33,354 nt of DNA, from the NCBI RefSeq assembly GCF_000379525.1, contig NZ_KB902535.1, forward strand, positions 1 to 33,354, given 5' to 3'. Shown here one piece after another: positions 1-9,188 of the stretch. The number at the start of each line of letters is the position of its first letter. The first letter of the stretch is position 1. Position numbers and translations under genes: made by a program. The stretch is from Lamprocystis purpurea DSM 4197. Lineage in GTDB: Bacteria > Pseudomonadota > Gammaproteobacteria > Chromatiales > Chromatiaceae. The notes beneath the pieces are model-generated. The model did not search any database, had not been told where the DNA came from, and was given only the letters and a program-made list of their open reading frames with translations.

Positions 1-132
1 CTGCCCCACCTGGACCGGATGGACTCCATGCTCCTGTCCGATCTCGTTCGTCGTTTTGACCCCGCGGATCGCCTCCAGGCCGACTTTGGCCTTGAAGGAT
101 GCCGTGTACGTCTTGCGCTTCGCTTCGCCCAT
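1..132 (-). CDS. IS3-family transposase OrfA, N-terminal part (runs off the left edge)
   Basis: Forty-four codons are visible on the minus strand from an ATG at 132 to the window edge. The product begins [17 protein letters not shown] and continues with a helix-turn-helix pattern (residues about 12-44, with [18 protein letters not shown]). This is the usual N-terminus of IS3-family OrfA proteins, which bind the terminal inverted repeats and supply the first part of the OrfAB transposase made by frameshifting. An AGGGGC-like ribosome binding site lies about 10 bases upstream of the ATG. The rest of OrfA and OrfB lie outside the window, so intactness cannot be judged. I see the sequence similarity directly; assignment to the IS3 family is from recognition of the motif, not from a search. 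Confidence 0.8.
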   Translation of the reverse strand, partial: MGEAKRKTYTASFKAKVGLEAIRGVKTTNEIGQEHGVHPVQVGQ

Positions 133-199
133 TATGATATGCCCCTTTTGGTTCGACGCGAGCTTAAATTACTGTCCGGTTTTCAGGGTCCACTATACA
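1..199 (-). mobile_element. End of an IS3-family insertion sequence
   Basis: The OrfA start is preceded by about 65 bases of non-coding sequence ending at a minus-strand TGTATAGTGGACCCTG, which has the TG start and GGACCCT-type body common to IS3-family terminal inverted repeats. The element tip is therefore placed near 197-199. The other end lies outside the window, so neither the inverted repeat pair nor a target duplication can be verified. Confidence 0.55.
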
Positions 200-349
200 G
201 GCGCTCCTGCAATTCGTCATTGCGAAGGACCGAATCGGTCAATCTAAGGCACGCTTCCATGCGCGCGGCTTGCTCATCCTCCAACCGACGAACAGTGCCG
301 GCGATATGAGATTCCGCAGACAGTTCTGGCCGCCCGCCTCGGTTAGGAT
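200..349 (-). other. Possible coding remnant interrupted by the IS
   Basis: On the minus strand an open frame runs through this stretch towards the IS tip and gives a charged helical peptide (RRLEDEQAARMEACLRLTD, then NDELQERL) before entering the IS end. It could be the 5' part of a small gene cut by the insertion, or an accidental open frame. I do not recognise it. Confidence 0.2.
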
Positions 350-780
350 TCAGGCAGCCACCGGATTCCAAACGGCTTGAAACCCGAATCCATCGAAATC
401 CTTCACATTGGCGGTCGCCAGTTCGGTCACTCCGTGATGGAGCAGGGTCAGGGCGATGCGCGCATCGAAGATCCGGCGCCGCGCGAACTGCGGCTTGCCC
501 GCAAGCGCCCAAACCTGATCCATGACCGGCGCGTTCTCGACCAGGCGCCAGCGGGGGTTGGTGCGGTAGGCCATGCAGGTTTCTGCCGCCAATTCGGCGG
601 TGAGGGGCGCGGTGAGGACAGCCGGGTGCGCAGCAGCAGGTAGAGTTCGACCAGCACCAGTTCGCAGATGACCACGTCTTCCCTGGTCCCGCAGGCCGCG
701 ACGAATCCAAAGGCGGCACCATGTTCGGCGCAATCGACGTTCTGGGCGTAGAGCAGGATATTGGTGTCGATCGAGCTTAC
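350..780 (-). pseudogene. VapC-like PIN-domain toxin, frameshifted and without a start codon
   Basis: Two minus-strand frames together spell a PIN-domain ribonuclease of normal length. The first starts at the overlap with the antitoxin and reads [13 protein letters not shown], which carries the first acidic residue, then VICELVLVELYLLLR. The second reads HPAVLTAPLTAELAAE, VMDQVWALAG, RRRIFDARIALTLLHHGVT and TANVKDFDGFGF, which carry the later acidic residues. The frames join near 624-630, where CGCACCCG replaces an expected CGCAACCCG, consistent with loss of one base. The codon at the expected start is GTA (778-780), so the presumed GTG start is also lost. Family knowledge: VapC toxins cut RNA using a cluster of acidic residues. 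Here the toxin is most likely dead unless sequencing error explains the missing base. Confidence 0.75.
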
Positions 781-1028
781 GGCAGGGCGCGATCGGTCGG
801 CTCATTGGCAAGCAGCCGCCAGTCTTCCGCCGGGGCTTGAAAGGTCCCCAGGGCTCGGGGTGGCGGAGGCACCCATGGGGGCGCACCGGATGGAACTGGC
901 GGGTAGATGCGCACGATGTACTCCAAACCGCGGCGGACGACCTCGGCGAGCGAGATCTCGCGGTCGCGGGCGACTCGCTTTGCCTCTCGGTAGAGTGCGT
1001 CAGGAAGCTGGATCTGAGTCTTGATCAT
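777..1028 (-). CDS. VapB-like antitoxin (ribbon-helix-helix type)
   Basis: This 83-residue protein begins [20 protein letters not shown] and continues [17 protein letters not shown], the beta-strand plus two-helix pattern of ribbon-helix-helix antitoxins (residues about 1-40). The tail is proline-rich ([19 protein letters not shown]), followed by a segment likely to wrap the toxin. The ATG at 1028 was preferred over upstream in-frame codons because homology to the fold begins exactly there and a good promoter ends six bases upstream. Its stop TAA overlaps the toxin's expected start. The antitoxin looks intact although its toxin is broken, which is the expected order of decay for such modules. 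Family assignment is by motif; the exact VapB subfamily is not known. Confidence 0.8.
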   Translation of the reverse strand: MIKTQIQLPDALYREAKRVARDREISLAEVVRRGLEYIVRIYPPVPSGAPPWVPPPPRALGTFQAPAEDWRLLANEPTDRALP

Positions 1029-1034
1029 AATGGG

Positions 1035-1063
1035 AAAATACCACCATGGCGATTCTGTATCAA
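1035..1063 (-). promoter_or_regulatory. Sigma70-type promoter of the VapBC operon, probably leaderless
   Basis: On the minus strand TTGATA (1058-1063) and TATTTT (1035-1040) are separated by exactly 17 bases. The start codon follows after six bases (CCCATT), so the predicted transcription start coincides with the A of ATG. No Shine-Dalgarno sequence is present. Confidence 0.55.
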
Positions 1064-1145
1064 TCTTGCCGGTGACATCGGTGAGCTCTGACAGGTGACA
1101 ATCCCAGTTCGGTCGTCGGTACTTGGCGCGGAGCGCCAGGGGATG

Positions 1146-1170
1146 CGTTACACCGCGGAGCGGTGTAACG
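1146..1170. repeat. Perfect 11-bp hairpin with a 3-base loop
   Basis: CGTTACACCGC (1146-1156), GGA loop, GCGGTGTAACG (1160-1170). It lies between vapB and the DUF2126 gene and resembles a REP-type palindrome. Confidence 0.6.
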
Positions 1171-1230
1171 AGGGGCAACTGCGTCTTGCGTGGCCGGGTC
1201 AGCGCCGGCTGTGAGTGACCGTCCCTGGCA

Positions 1231-1260
1231 CTGGATTCCGGCATCCTGCCGGAATGACGG
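1231..1260. repeat. Dispersed palindromic repeat next to the DUF2126 stop codon
   Basis: ATTCCGGCA (1235-1243), loop TCC, TGCCGGAAT (1247-1255) forms a perfect 9-bp stem. It is flanked by CTGG and GACGG as in a widespread proteobacterial intergenic repeat. It sits just past the stop of the minus-strand gene at 1276 and could act as a transcript end, but there is no T-run. Confidence 0.6.
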
Positions 1261-1275
1261 CGCGGGGTTGACCGC

Positions 1276-4200
1276 TCAGCACCCCGCTCGATACCGCAAG
1301 TCGAGCGTATAGGGATGCTCCCCCGCCGGCTCCTCCGGCGGCGCGTCGATGATCCCCGGCGTATGGCCCATCAGCCGGAAGCGGGCAATACGCCGACTCT
1401 CCGCCTCATAGCTGTTGACCGGGAAATTGCTCTCACTGCGCCCGCCCGGGTGGGCGACGTAGTAGGTGCAGCCGCCCAGGCTCGCGCGGTTCCAGAGGTC
1501 GACGATTTCGAATACCAGCGGGCCGTGCGCGGGGATGGTGGGGTGCAGGCCGGACGGCGGGTTCCAGGCTTTGAAGCGGATGCCGGCGACGAATTCGGCT
1601 TTGCGTCCGGTGGGGCGCAGCGGCACCCGGCGGCCGTTGCAGGCGAGCACATGGCGGTCGCCGACCATGCCGTTGACCTTGACCTGCATCCGCTCCACCG
1701 AGGAGTCGACATACCGGGCGGTGCCCTGCGCGGTGACTTCTTCGCCCAGCACATGCCAGGGCTCGATGGCCGCGCGCAGTTCCATGTTGATGCCGTTCTC
1801 GGTCACCAAGTCCCCATAGTGCGGGAAGCGGAATTCGAAGAAGGGATCGAACCAGGCGGGATCGAAGGGGTAACCGGCGCGGCGCAGATCGCAGATCACG
1901 TCGTCGAAGTCGACCCGCGCGAAGTGCGGCAGCAGGAAGCGGTCGTGCAGTTCGGTGCCCCAGCGCACCGGCTTGCGGCTATAGGGCTCCTTCCAGAAGC
2001 GGGCGACCAGGGCGCGCATCAGGCTCATCTGCGCCAGGCTCATGCGCGCGTGCGGCGGCATCTCGAAGCCGCGGAACTCCACCAGCCCCTGACGGCCGGA
2101 GGCGCTGTCGGGCGAGTAGAGCTTGTCGATGCAGAACTCGGTGCGGTGGGTGTTGCCGGTGACATCGGTCAGCAGGTTGCGCAGCACCCGGTCGACGATC
2201 CAGGGCTGCGGGACCTGGCCCTGGGGCATCTGCTGGAAGGCGATGGCCAGCTCATAGAGCCGGTCGTCGCGCGCCTCGTCCACCCGCGGCGCCTGGCTGG
2301 TAGGGCCGATGAACATCCCGGAGAACAGATAAGAGAGGCTCGGGTGGTGCTGCCAGTAGGTGATCAGGCTTTGCACCAGGTCCGGACGGCGCAGTAGCGG
2401 ACTATCGGCCGGGGTGGGGCCGCCGAGCGTCACATGGTTGCCGCCGCCGGTGCCGGTATGGCGCCCGTCGAGCATGAACTTCTCGGTGCCGAGCCGGGCG
2501 AGCCGCGCTTCCTCGTAGAGGATGTGGGTGTCGCGCACCATGTCGTCCCAGGCCTCGGACGGGTGGATATTGACCTCGATGACGCCCGGGTCCGGGGTGA
2601 CGGCGAGCTTCTGCAGCCGATGGTCGCGCGGCGGCTCGTAGCCCTCGATGATGATGGGCATCTTGAGTTCAGCGGCCGTGTCTTCCAGACACATGGCCAA
2701 ATCCAGCCAGTGCTCCAGATGGGTGAGCGGCGGCAGGAAGCAGTAGAGCCGGCCCTCACGCGGCTCGATGCACAGCGCGGTGCGCACCAGATCCGGATGC
2801 AGATCGTCCGGGAGGGCAATCTGCGGGTGCAGGGCCTGATGCGAATCATCGAAGGGGGCCAAGCGGCCATAGCGGGCGGCGATGGCGCGCGGGTCGCCGC
2901 CCTGTTCGCGCAGCGTCTGCGGGGCCTGGGCCGGTGCCACCAGTTGACTGTAGCGGCGCGCGACCGGGTCGGTCGGCGAGCGCAGCGGCGTCACCGGCTC
3001 GAAGGGGTTGCGCTCCGGGACCTGGTCCAGCTCGGCCTCCGGCAGGTAGGGCAGGCTGTCGAGCGGCAGGCGGAAGCCCATCGGCGAGTCACCGGGGACC
3101 AGGAACAGACGCCCGTCGCGGAAGGTCCACTTGCCGCTCTTCCAGCCGCCCTGATCGCCGAAGCCCCACCAGCGCAACGGCAGGGTGTAGCCGGCGGTGC
3201 GGTTGAGTCCCTCGGTGAAGAGCCGGGCGATGCGCTTGCGCTCGTTGGGGTCCTTGAGCTTGTTGTCGAGCGGGTCGACGTTGGCCGGCAGACGCTGTTC
3301 CTTCCACAGGTAGTACCAGACATCCTCGTAGGCCGGCTCGGCATGGGTCGGGTCGACGCCCAGGTGCTTGGCCAGGGTGCGGATGAAGGTTTCCGCGTCC
3401 TCCGGACCGTGACCGTAGGTGGTGGTCTCGATCCCGAACAGGCTGGGATCGCGCCACACGGGCTCCCCGTCCTTACGCCAGTAACAGGAGAGCGCCCAGC
3501 GCGGGAGCTGTTCACCGGGGTACCACTTGCCCTGACCGATATGCAGCAGTCCGCCTGGGGCGAAATGGGTTTTGAGGCGGCGCATCAGGTCTTCGGCCAG
3601 GGGCTTCTTGGTCGGCCCCAGGGCGGCGGTGTTCCACTCCGCGCCTTCCATGTCGTCGATGGAGACGAAGGTCGGCTCACCGCCCATGGTCAGGCGCACG
3701 TCCTGCGCCTTCAACTCGGCGTCCACCTGGTGGCCCAGGGCTTCGATCGCCTGCCACTGCTCGTCGGTGTAGGGCTTGGTGACCCGCGGGTCCTCATGGA
3801 TGCGCCGGACCTGGTTGTGGAAATACATTTCCACCTCGCAGGTATCCATGGCCCCGGTGATCGGCGCCGCGCTCAATGGATCGGGGGAGCAGGCGAGCGG
3901 GATGTGTCCTTCGCCGGCAAAGAGTCCGGAGGTGGCGTCGAGTCCGATCCAGCCGGCGCCGGGGCAGTAGACTTCCGCCCAGGCGTGCAGGTCGGTGAAG
4001 TCCGCCTCCGGCCCCGAGGGCCCGTCCAGTGACTTCACGTCGGCCGTCAACTGCACCAGATAGCCGGAGACGAAGCGCGCGGCGAACCCGAGGTGACGCA
4101 GGGCCTGGACCAGCACCCAGGCGGAGTCCCGGCAGGAGCCCTTGGCCAGGCCCAGACTCTCTTCGCAGGTCTGGATGCCGGGCTCCATGCGGATCACGTA

Positions 4201-4671
4201 GCCGATGGATTCGTGCAGCCGCTGGTTGATGTCGACCAGGAAATAGACGGTCTCACGCGGGGTGCGGTCGACCCCTTCCAGCCACTTCATCAGCAGCGGT
4301 CCGCTTTCCTTGATCTCCGTGTAAGGCGCCAGTTCTTTCTTGAGCTGTTCGTCGTACGCGAAGGGGAACTTGAAGGCGTATTCTTCCAGGAAGAAGTCGA
4401 AGGGGTTGATCGTGATCATCTCGGCGATCACGTCCACCTCTACCGTCAGCTTGCGCGTCTTCTCCGGAAAGACTAGCCGCGCCAGATAGTTGCCGAAGGG
4501 GTCCTGCTGCCAGTTCAGGAAGTGTTCCTGGGGTTCGATCTTCAGCGAATAGGCTCTGATCGGGGTGCGGCAATGGGCGGCGGGGCGGAGCCGAACCACA
4601 TGGGGCGACAGGTTGACCGGACGGTCGAACTGGTACTCGGTCTTGTGATTGATCTGGACAAGGATCGACAT
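1276..4671 (-). CDS. Transglutaminase-like / DUF2126 fusion protein
   Basis: The 1131-residue product starts [15 protein letters not shown]. Residues about 1-270 form a bacterial transglutaminase N-terminal domain plus core. The expected catalytic triad is visible: C180 in [10 protein letters not shown]229 in DLHAWAEVY and D245 in GLDATSGL. The remainder (about 370-1110) matches the long DUF2126 domain, beginning near [16 protein letters not shown] and containing [12 protein letters not shown]. Family knowledge: these proteins usually sit beside alpha-E and circularly permuted ATP-grasp genes and are suspected of peptide ligation or hydrolysis; none of those partners is here. The ATG at 4671 was chosen because similarity begins there, with GGAG about 11 bases upstream. 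The open frame extends 81 codons further upstream but that part is unlikely to be translated. Biochemical function is unproven. Confidence 0.92.
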   Translation of the reverse strand: MSILVQINHKTEYQFDRPVNLSPHVVRLRPAAHCRTPIRAYSLKIEPQEHFLNWQQDPFGNYLARLVFPEKTRKLTVEVDVIAEMITINPFDFFLEEYAFKFPFAYDEQLKKELAPYTEIKESGPLLMKWLEGVDRTPRETVYFLVDINQRLHESIGYVIRMEPGIQTCEESLGLAKGSCRDSAWVLVQALRHLGFAARFVSGYLVQLTADVKSLDGPSGPEADFTDLHAWAEVYCPGAGWIGLDATSGLFAGEGHIPLACSPDPLSAAPITGAMDTCEVEMYFHNQVRRIHEDPRVTKPYTDEQWQAIEALGHQVDAELKAQDVRLTMGGEPTFVSIDDMEGAEWNTAALGPTKKPLAEDLMRRLKTHFAPGGLLHIGQGKWYPGEQLPRWALSCYWRKDGEPVWRDPSLFGIETTTYGHGPEDAETFIRTLAKHLGVDPTHAEPAYEDVWYYLWKEQRLPANVDPLDNKLKDPNERKRIARLFTEGLNRTAGYTLPLRWWGFGDQGGWKSGKWTFRDGRLFLVPGDSPMGFRLPLDSLPYLPEAELDQVPERNPFEPVTPLRSPTDPVARRYSQLVAPAQAPQTLREQGGDPRAIAARYGRLAPFDDSHQALHPQIALPDDLHPDLVRTALCIEPREGRLYCFLPPLTHLEHWLDLAMCLEDTAAELKMPIIIEGYEPPRDHRLQKLAVTPDPGVIEVNIHPSEAWDDMVRDTHILYEEARLARLGTEKFMLDGRHTGTGGGNHVTLGGPTPADSPLLRRPDLVQSLITYWQHHPSLSYLFSGMFIGPTSQAPRVDEARDDRLYELAIAFQQMPQGQVPQPWIVDRVLRNLLTDVTGNTHRTEFCIDKLYSPDSASGRQGLVEFRGFEMPPHARMSLAQMSLMRALVARFWKEPYSRKPVRWGTELHDRFLLPHFARVDFDDVICDLRRAGYPFDPAWFDPFFEFRFPHYGDLVTENGINMELRAAIEPWHVLGEEVTAQGTARYVDSSVERMQVKVNGMVGDRHVLACNGRRVPLRPTGRKAEFVAGIRFKAWNPPSGLHPTIPAHGPLVFEIVDLWNRASLGGCTYYVAHPGGRSESNFPVNSYEAESRRIARFRLMGHTPGIIDAPPEEPAGEHPYTLDLRYRAGC

Positions 4672-4894
4672 GGGGGTCCGGACTCCGAAATTGGGCGTAG
4701 GGTAGGCAAAGAGATGCAGCAGGAATCGTTCCAGCACAGCCCAGCATGGTAGCCGGCCGGGTCTGTCCCCGTCCATGTTGGTTTCTGCCCCAAAACGGGG
4801 CGTTGGATCAGGGGCTTGGCGTTTGCGTTCGCCCAGGCCCGGCCCCGATGGGGTAGCCTTATGCATGCCGCATTCCCAATCCAGAGGTCCCGCC

Positions 4895-6160
4895 ATGTCT
4901 CCCGAGCAAGCCACCTTCTACCATCTGGGTGTCGCCCTGGCGATCGGGCTGCTGATCGGGGTCGAGCGCGGCTGGTCGGAACGGGAGGAACAGGAAGGAA
5001 CCCGGGTCGCCGGGGTGCGCACCTTCGCCCTGATCGGCTTGTTGGGCGGCGCCCTGGTCCTGGTGGCGCCGCCCCTGGGGGGCTGGCTGGTGGCGCTGGG
5101 TCTGCTCGCGCTCGGGGGGCTGTTTGCCACCGCCCATGTGGTCCACGCCCGCACGCGGCCGGATCACCTCGGGATCACGGTTCCGGTGGCCGGGCTGCTG
5201 ACCTTTGTTCTGGGTGCTTTGGCGGCCTCGGGTCAGGTCGCCGCGGCGGCGGCCGGGGCGGTGGTGGCCGCCTTGCTGCTGAGCGCCAAGCCGGCCATGC
5301 ATCGCTGGCTCGGCACCCTGCGGCGTCACGAGCTGTCCGCCGGGCTTCAGTTGTTGCTCCTGTCGGTGGTGGTCCTGCCGCTGTTGCCGGATCAGGGCTA
5401 CGGTCCCTGGCAGGCGCTGAATCCGCACCGTATCTGGTGGATGGTGGTCCTGATCGCGGCCATGTCCTTCGTTGGTTATTTCGCGGTCAAGGAAGCCGGG
5501 GCGCGCAAAGGCGCCGTCTTCACCGGGTTGTTTGCCGGGTTGGCCTCGTCCACCGCGCTGACACTGCATTTTTCGCGTCTGGCGCGCGGCCGGCCGGACC
5601 TCAGTCCGATGCTTGCCATGGGTATCCTGCTCGCCTGCGGCACCATGTTCCCGCGCATGGCCGTGGTCCTGGCGGTGGTCGCCCCCGGCCTGCTGCTGCC
5701 GGCGCTGCTCCCGCTGGGGTTGATGACCTTGGTGATCTATGGGGCCGCACTGCGACAATGGTGGGCGCTGCGTGACCCGCCCGGGGAGGCCGCCGCCGCC
5801 ATGACCAACCCGCTGGAGTTGCCGGTGGCCATCGGATTCGGGGCGCTGCTGGCCTTGGTCATGGTGCTGGCCAAGGCGGTGGAGGTCTGGCTTGGCAACG
5901 CGGGCGTTCTGGTCCTGGCGGCGGCTTCGGGGATCGCCGACGTGGACGCCATCACGCTCTCGCTGGCGGGGATGGCCGGCACGGGTCTGGACCTGAACAT
6001 CGCCGTCACCGGCATCGTCATCGCGGCGGGGGCCAATTGTCTGGTGAAGGGCGGCATGGCGGGCGCCATCGGCGGCCGCGGGTTGGGGTTGACCGTCGCG
6101 CTGCCGCTCGCCCTGGCGGCCATGCTGGGCCCCCTGGCCATCTGGCTCGCCCGGTGGTGA
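4895..6160 (+). CDS. MgtC/DUF4010 family integral membrane protein
   Basis: The 421-residue product has about ten to twelve hydrophobic segments. Residues 1-130 carry the MgtC/SapB-like pattern GLLIGVERGW followed by VRTFALIGLLGG. The second half (about 180-400) has the DUF4010 pattern, with KEAGARKGAVFTGLFAGLAS and a conserved SGIADVDAITLS stretch resembling a metal- or ion-handling site. ATG 4895 has AGAGG seven bases upstream and matches the family start; an in-frame ATG 120 bases upstream is less likely. It is divergent from the transglutaminase gene with a 223-bp shared promoter region. The transported substrate, if any, is not known. Confidence 0.9.
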   Translation: MSPEQATFYHLGVALAIGLLIGVERGWSEREEQEGTRVAGVRTFALIGLLGGALVLVAPPLGGWLVALGLLALGGLFATAHVVHARTRPDHLGITVPVAGLLTFVLGALAASGQVAAAAAGAVVAALLLSAKPAMHRWLGTLRRHELSAGLQLLLLSVVVLPLLPDQGYGPWQALNPHRIWWMVVLIAAMSFVGYFAVKEAGARKGAVFTGLFAGLASSTALTLHFSRLARGRPDLSPMLAMGILLACGTMFPRMAVVLAVVAPGLLLPALLPLGLMTLVIYGAALRQWWALRDPPGEAAAAMTNPLELPVAIGFGALLALVMVLAKAVEVWLGNAGVLVLAAASGIADVDAITLSLAGMAGTGLDLNIAVTGIVIAAGANCLVKGGMAGAIGGRGLGLTVALPLALAAMLGPLAIWLARW

Positions 6161-6232
6161 GTCTCGGGTCTTGACGTCGGCGTGACGCCGGCCTAGCGTT
6201 GTGGTCACCACTTCCGTGATCACACGACGCGC

Positions 6233-6433
6233 ATGCCGACCGCCACGATCATTCCCCACCTGAGTCAGTACGATTACCTGCTGCTCGATCCGATGACCGA
6301 CGACGCCACGCTGTACCGCCGCGGCGGGGCCTTTTGGACGCGCCTTCAATGCAGCGCAGAGGACTCCGTGGAACTGCGGTCCATCGGTTTGGACGCGCCC
6401 ATGGCCTGGCTCCTCGGTATGCGTGAGGGCTAG
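6233..6433 (+). pseudogene. C-terminal fragment of a Uma2-family (DUF820) nuclease-like protein
   Basis: The 66 codons read LSQYDYLLLDPMTDDATLYR, then a tryptophan-containing strand, then DSVELRSIGLDAPMAWLL. That is the final third of Uma2/DUF820 proteins, a PD-(D/E)XK-fold family abundant in cyanobacteria and purple sulfur bacteria. The N-terminal part carrying the active site is absent, and a stop codon lies just upstream in frame. There is no convincing ribosome binding site. It is best read as a relic that may or may not be transcribed. The assignment is from recognition of the C-terminal pattern. Confidence 0.5.
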
Positions 6434-6487
6434 GTCGGGATGGCTGCGCAGCCAGGGTCTTGGTCAGGATTCCGGCTACGCGACATC

Positions 6488-6566
6488 GTAGGGTGGACAA
6501 GCGCAGCGCGGTCCACCAGCGGCGGCGCGGGATTCGGTGGACTGCGCTATCGCTTGTCCACCCTAC
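6488..6566. repeat. REPIN (GTAGGGTGGACAAGC family)
   Basis: Two REP-like units face each other: GTAGGGTGGACAAGCGCAG at 6488 and its near-inverse CTTGTCCACCCTAC ending at 6566. Each has a GTAG tetranucleotide followed by a GGTGGA...TCCACC hairpin. Related copies occur at 14382-14494, 21893-22014 and 27519-27631. Confidence 0.75.
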
Positions 6567-6626
6567 GGCTACGGCTGGAACGATGATCAAGGCCCGCAGC
6601 CGCATGGGCCGGTGTCCCCCGCGCCT

Positions 6627-7313
6627 TCAGTCGTCGCGCTGATCCGCCAATCCGGTCAGTTCCCATAGCCGCTCCAAATCCCCGCGCAGGCGTTCGACCT
6701 CCGCTTCCAGCGCCTCGATGCGCTCGTCCCGGCCGCCGCCCGTCGGCGACGACAGGACCGGGCCAGCCGTCGCCGCGGCCTGCATGGCAGCGAGCTCGGC
6801 CGGGTCGGGGGCTCCGCACAGCAGATGCATATAGCGCTCTTCGCGCTTGCCGGGCAGTCTGGGCAGATCCATCGCCAGGGCCGGCGCGCGGTCCATGAGT
6901 CCGCGAACCGCCTCCGCCACCTGCGCCAGGTCCCGGAACTCGGCCATGCGTCCGGTGTTGGTGCGCAACTCGCCCAGGGTCTGGGGTCCGCGCAGCATCA
7001 GCACGGTCAGCACCGCCTGTTCCTCGCGACTGAGATAGTAGGTGCCGACCATTTTGTGGTCATAGCGCTCCGTGCGTCCGGAACTGCCGGCGTGGATCAT
7101 GCCCCGCTCGCGGAGCTGATTGACCCGATGACCCACCTCACCCGGTTCAAGCGTCATCACCGGGTGACGGCTGCTCTTCTGATTGCAGGCATTGACCAAC
7201 GCGTTGAGGGTCAGCGGGTACTGTTCCGGGGTGGTACGTTGTTTTTCCATCAGGCAGCCGAGGATACGGGCCTCGATCGGGTGCAGCAGGGGTTCGGTTT
7301 GGTCATTCGGCAT
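6627..7313 (-). CDS. yceH: YceH family protein (DUF480)
   Basis: The 228-residue product contains the DUF480 double winged-helix body: LHPIEARILGCLMEKQRTTP, YPLTLNALVNACNQKSSR, then GELRTNTGRM and REERYMHLLCG. A short C-terminal coiled coil (about 200-222, ALEAEVERLRGDLERLWEL) ends the protein. The length fits the family. The function of YceH is not established; it is a conserved cytoplasmic protein of gammaproteobacteria. It is transcribed away from the next gene cluster on the same strand, 34 bases after the secretin-like gene's stop, so it could be distinct or upstream-linked only loosely. Confidence 0.93.
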   Translation of the reverse strand: MPNDQTEPLLHPIEARILGCLMEKQRTTPEQYPLTLNALVNACNQKSSRHPVMTLEPGEVGHRVNQLRERGMIHAGSSGRTERYDHKMVGTYYLSREEQAVLTVLMLRGPQTLGELRTNTGRMAEFRDLAQVAEAVRGLMDRAPALAMDLPRLPGKREERYMHLLCGAPDPAELAAMQAAATAGPVLSSPTGGGRDERIEALEAEVERLRGDLERLWELTGLADQRDD

Positions 7314-7347
7314 GGGTGTTCGCTCGCGTGCGTGAAATCACGCGATT

Positions 7348-8238
7348 CTAATCCAGCGGCAGAACCCGCAGTTCGATCCGCCGCTCCGCGCTGTCTCTGG
7401 TTGTTCCGTAAGCGAGGAGCCCGCCACTCTGGCTGCCTTGCGCCGTGTTGCTCAGACCCAGCGGAATCCAGTCGCCGAGGCGGCCCTGTACCCGGCCCTG
7501 CATGGCGCTGGTCTCCAGGGTCCCACGCGTCCCCCGGGCCGTGTCGCGGGTCGAGATATCCAGGGTCACTTGGTCACCCAGAACCCGCGGTACCACGTAG
7601 AAACCGCTCTCCGCACGGCGGTAGGTGCGGCCCTCACGGACCACCGTGCCGCCTGGGCCAACGGCCAGTTCCCGGTAGGGTAGCGGCAGTTCTTCACCGA
7701 CGGCGATGAAGGCGCGCTGTCCGTCCAGGGCACGCACCTCCTGGGTGAGGTCGCGTTGCTGGGAACGCTGACCCGCCCAGGCGCCGACCGCACTGCCCGC
7801 CGGTCCGGGCGGGCCGATGCGGATGCGTCCGTCACCGTCCCCGCCGACGCGCTGATCGATGCGCGCTCCCGCTCCGCCGCCCTGGGACGCGCTGCTGCCG
7901 CTCTGGCGCACCTGGATCAGGAGGCCCTGCGCCGGCTGGTCGAGGGCGGCGAGTGCGCGGCGGATGTCGGCCAGGCGTGCGGGCGCGGCGCGCACGAACA
8001 GGCTGTGGTTGGCCCCCACCAGGGTTCCGTCCGGTCCCGCCAGGGGTCGCAGGGTTGGAATCAAGTCCTCGGGCAGGCGGGCGCGCAGTTCGATGACCTC
8101 CAGCGGATAGTCCCCGGCCTGCGCGCCACACCAGAGGGCGGGCAGTATCCACAACCAGATCAGCACCCGCCAGGGCCGGCGCGGGCTCCGGCGGCCGCGC
8201 CGCTCAGAGGTATAACTGTCGCAGTTCGCTGTCGCCAT
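7348..8238 (-). CDS. Exported protein with a secretin N-terminal (NolW-like) domain
   Basis: The 296-residue product has a signal peptide: a basic stretch ERRGRRSPRRPWR, a hydrophobic core VLIWLWILPALW and a likely cleavage after CGAQA. Residues about 43-125 (DYPLEVIELRARLPEDLIPT through LLIQVRQSG) resemble the short N-terminal domain of type II/III secretins. The rest is glycine-rich and beta-prone but lacks the full secretin barrel, so this is not a complete secretin. ATG 8238 has GGGAG eight bases upstream and overlaps the end of the upstream gene by 35 bases, indicating translational coupling. Its role is unknown; a periplasmic beta-domain adaptor is possible. Confidence 0.8.
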   Translation of the reverse strand: MATANCDSYTSERRGRRSPRRPWRVLIWLWILPALWCGAQAGDYPLEVIELRARLPEDLIPTLRPLAGPDGTLVGANHSLFVRAAPARLADIRRALAALDQPAQGLLIQVRQSGSSASQGGGAGARIDQRVGGDGDGRIRIGPPGPAGSAVGAWAGQRSQQRDLTQEVRALDGQRAFIAVGEELPLPYRELAVGPGGTVVREGRTYRRAESGFYVVPRVLGDQVTLDISTRDTARGTRGTLETSAMQGRVQGRLGDWIPLGLSNTAQGSQSGGLLAYGTTRDSAERRIELRVLPLD

Positions 8239-8758
8239 CACTCTGCTCCCAAATCTCTTCGAAGGTGGTGCGCAGCCGGCGGGCCTCGCGCGGGGCGTCG
8301 AGCTCCATCCGGGCCCGGTGGCGGTCGGCCACGCGGTGAAGGCAATAGCCGCGAGCATCAGTGACAAGAAAAGAGTCCACCCGGTCGCGGAAATCGTCCG
8401 CGACCCGGCGGATACTGATGCGGGAGCCGAGCCTGCGGGTCAGTTCGATCAGTCGGTGACCGCCGATCACCGGCAGCCGCGGCTCGGTCACCAGCACCCG
8501 CACCGGCGTTCGCGGTGTCGCCAGTGCGAGTCGGCGCACGGCATCGAGGAAGGGGCGCTGATCATAGAGGTCCGGATCGAGATCGCGGCTGACGATCAGC
8601 AGTTCCCGCCGCGCCAGGTCAGCCAACTGCACTCCGGCCGCGCGGATCGACGACCGATCGGCGAGCAGGAGTGGGCCGTCGACCGGTGCGGTCTCGTCCG
8701 GGTCCGGTGACGCGGCAGCCTTGATGTCGGTTTGGTCGTGGTTGAGAGCGTCTGTCAT
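8204..8758 (-). CDS. DUF7931-type cytoplasmic protein (phospholipase D-like fold suspected)
   Basis: The 184-residue product has the pattern LLADRSSIRAAGVQLADLAR, RELLIVSRDLDPDLYDQRPF, VRVLVTEPRLPVIGGHRLIE, LGSRISIRRVADD and RRLRTTFEEIWEQSD. These are hallmarks of a gammaproteobacterial family catalogued as DUF7931, often found next to a small secretin-like protein as here. ATG 8758 was chosen because the longer frame adds a low-complexity arginine-rich leader without homology. No signal peptide is visible. It is the first gene of a two-gene operon with the exported secretin-N-like protein. Function unknown. Confidence 0.78.
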   Translation of the reverse strand: MTDALNHDQTDIKAAASPDPDETAPVDGPLLLADRSSIRAAGVQLADLARRELLIVSRDLDPDLYDQRPFLDAVRRLALATPRTPVRVLVTEPRLPVIGGHRLIELTRRLGSRISIRRVADDFRDRVDSFLVTDARGYCLHRVADRHRARMELDAPREARRLRTTFEEIWEQSDGDSELRQLYL

Positions 8759-9188
8759 CGTTCGACCCGGCGCAACGGCGAATGCCGACCGGTGCCCTCG
8801 CCTGGTTCGCTCGACGGGAGGGCATTTGTGTCTATCATGCAACAGATCAAGATGTGTCGGGGATCGTTACATCTGAGAATCCATGGTGTTTTGCCAGTCA
8901 TCGTGTTGCCTCTGGGTCATGTGCGTTGCAAATATGTTGCTCATGGGAAAAATAGTTGCACTTTTGTACTCATTGTGGGCTAAAATCTCAATGTCCGCAG
9001 GTTCAGTCAGCGAACCTCGCTCAGGCCCACATGACCGCAACCGCCGCGTCGGGAGGCTGGTGACATGGGAAACAAGCAAGGGTGGCCCAAGGCTCAACGC
9101 CGCGTTGTTTTTTCCTGACATGGGCTAAACCTTCAAACCACGCCGTCGTCCGAACACTCCCTCAATCAATCGCAACAGGTAACGAAAG
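8759..9188. other. Intergenic region upstream of the OmpA-family gene
   Basis: These 430 bases contain no convincing gene. The stretch 8880-8995 is markedly AT-richer than its neighbours and holds the best promoter candidate. The DUF7931 gene leaves in the other direction, so the region serves as a divergent promoter block. Confidence 0.6.
8956..8986 (+). promoter_or_regulatory. Candidate promoter of the OmpA-family gene
   Basis: TTGCAC (8956-8961) and TAAAAT (8981-8986) are separated by 19 bases, a little longer than optimal. The site lies about 200 bases before the start codon, implying a long leader. Several GTTGC words surround it. Confidence 0.35.

Noticed and set aside
6171-6200. TTGACG/TAGCGT promoter and hairpin before the Uma2 fragment
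   Set aside because: The -10 box is weak and the hairpin lacks a T-run; not strong enough to annotate.
7348-8238. Complete secretin of a type II or IV pilus system
   Set aside because: Only the short N-terminal domain is recognisable; the protein is too short and no other secretion gene is adjacent.
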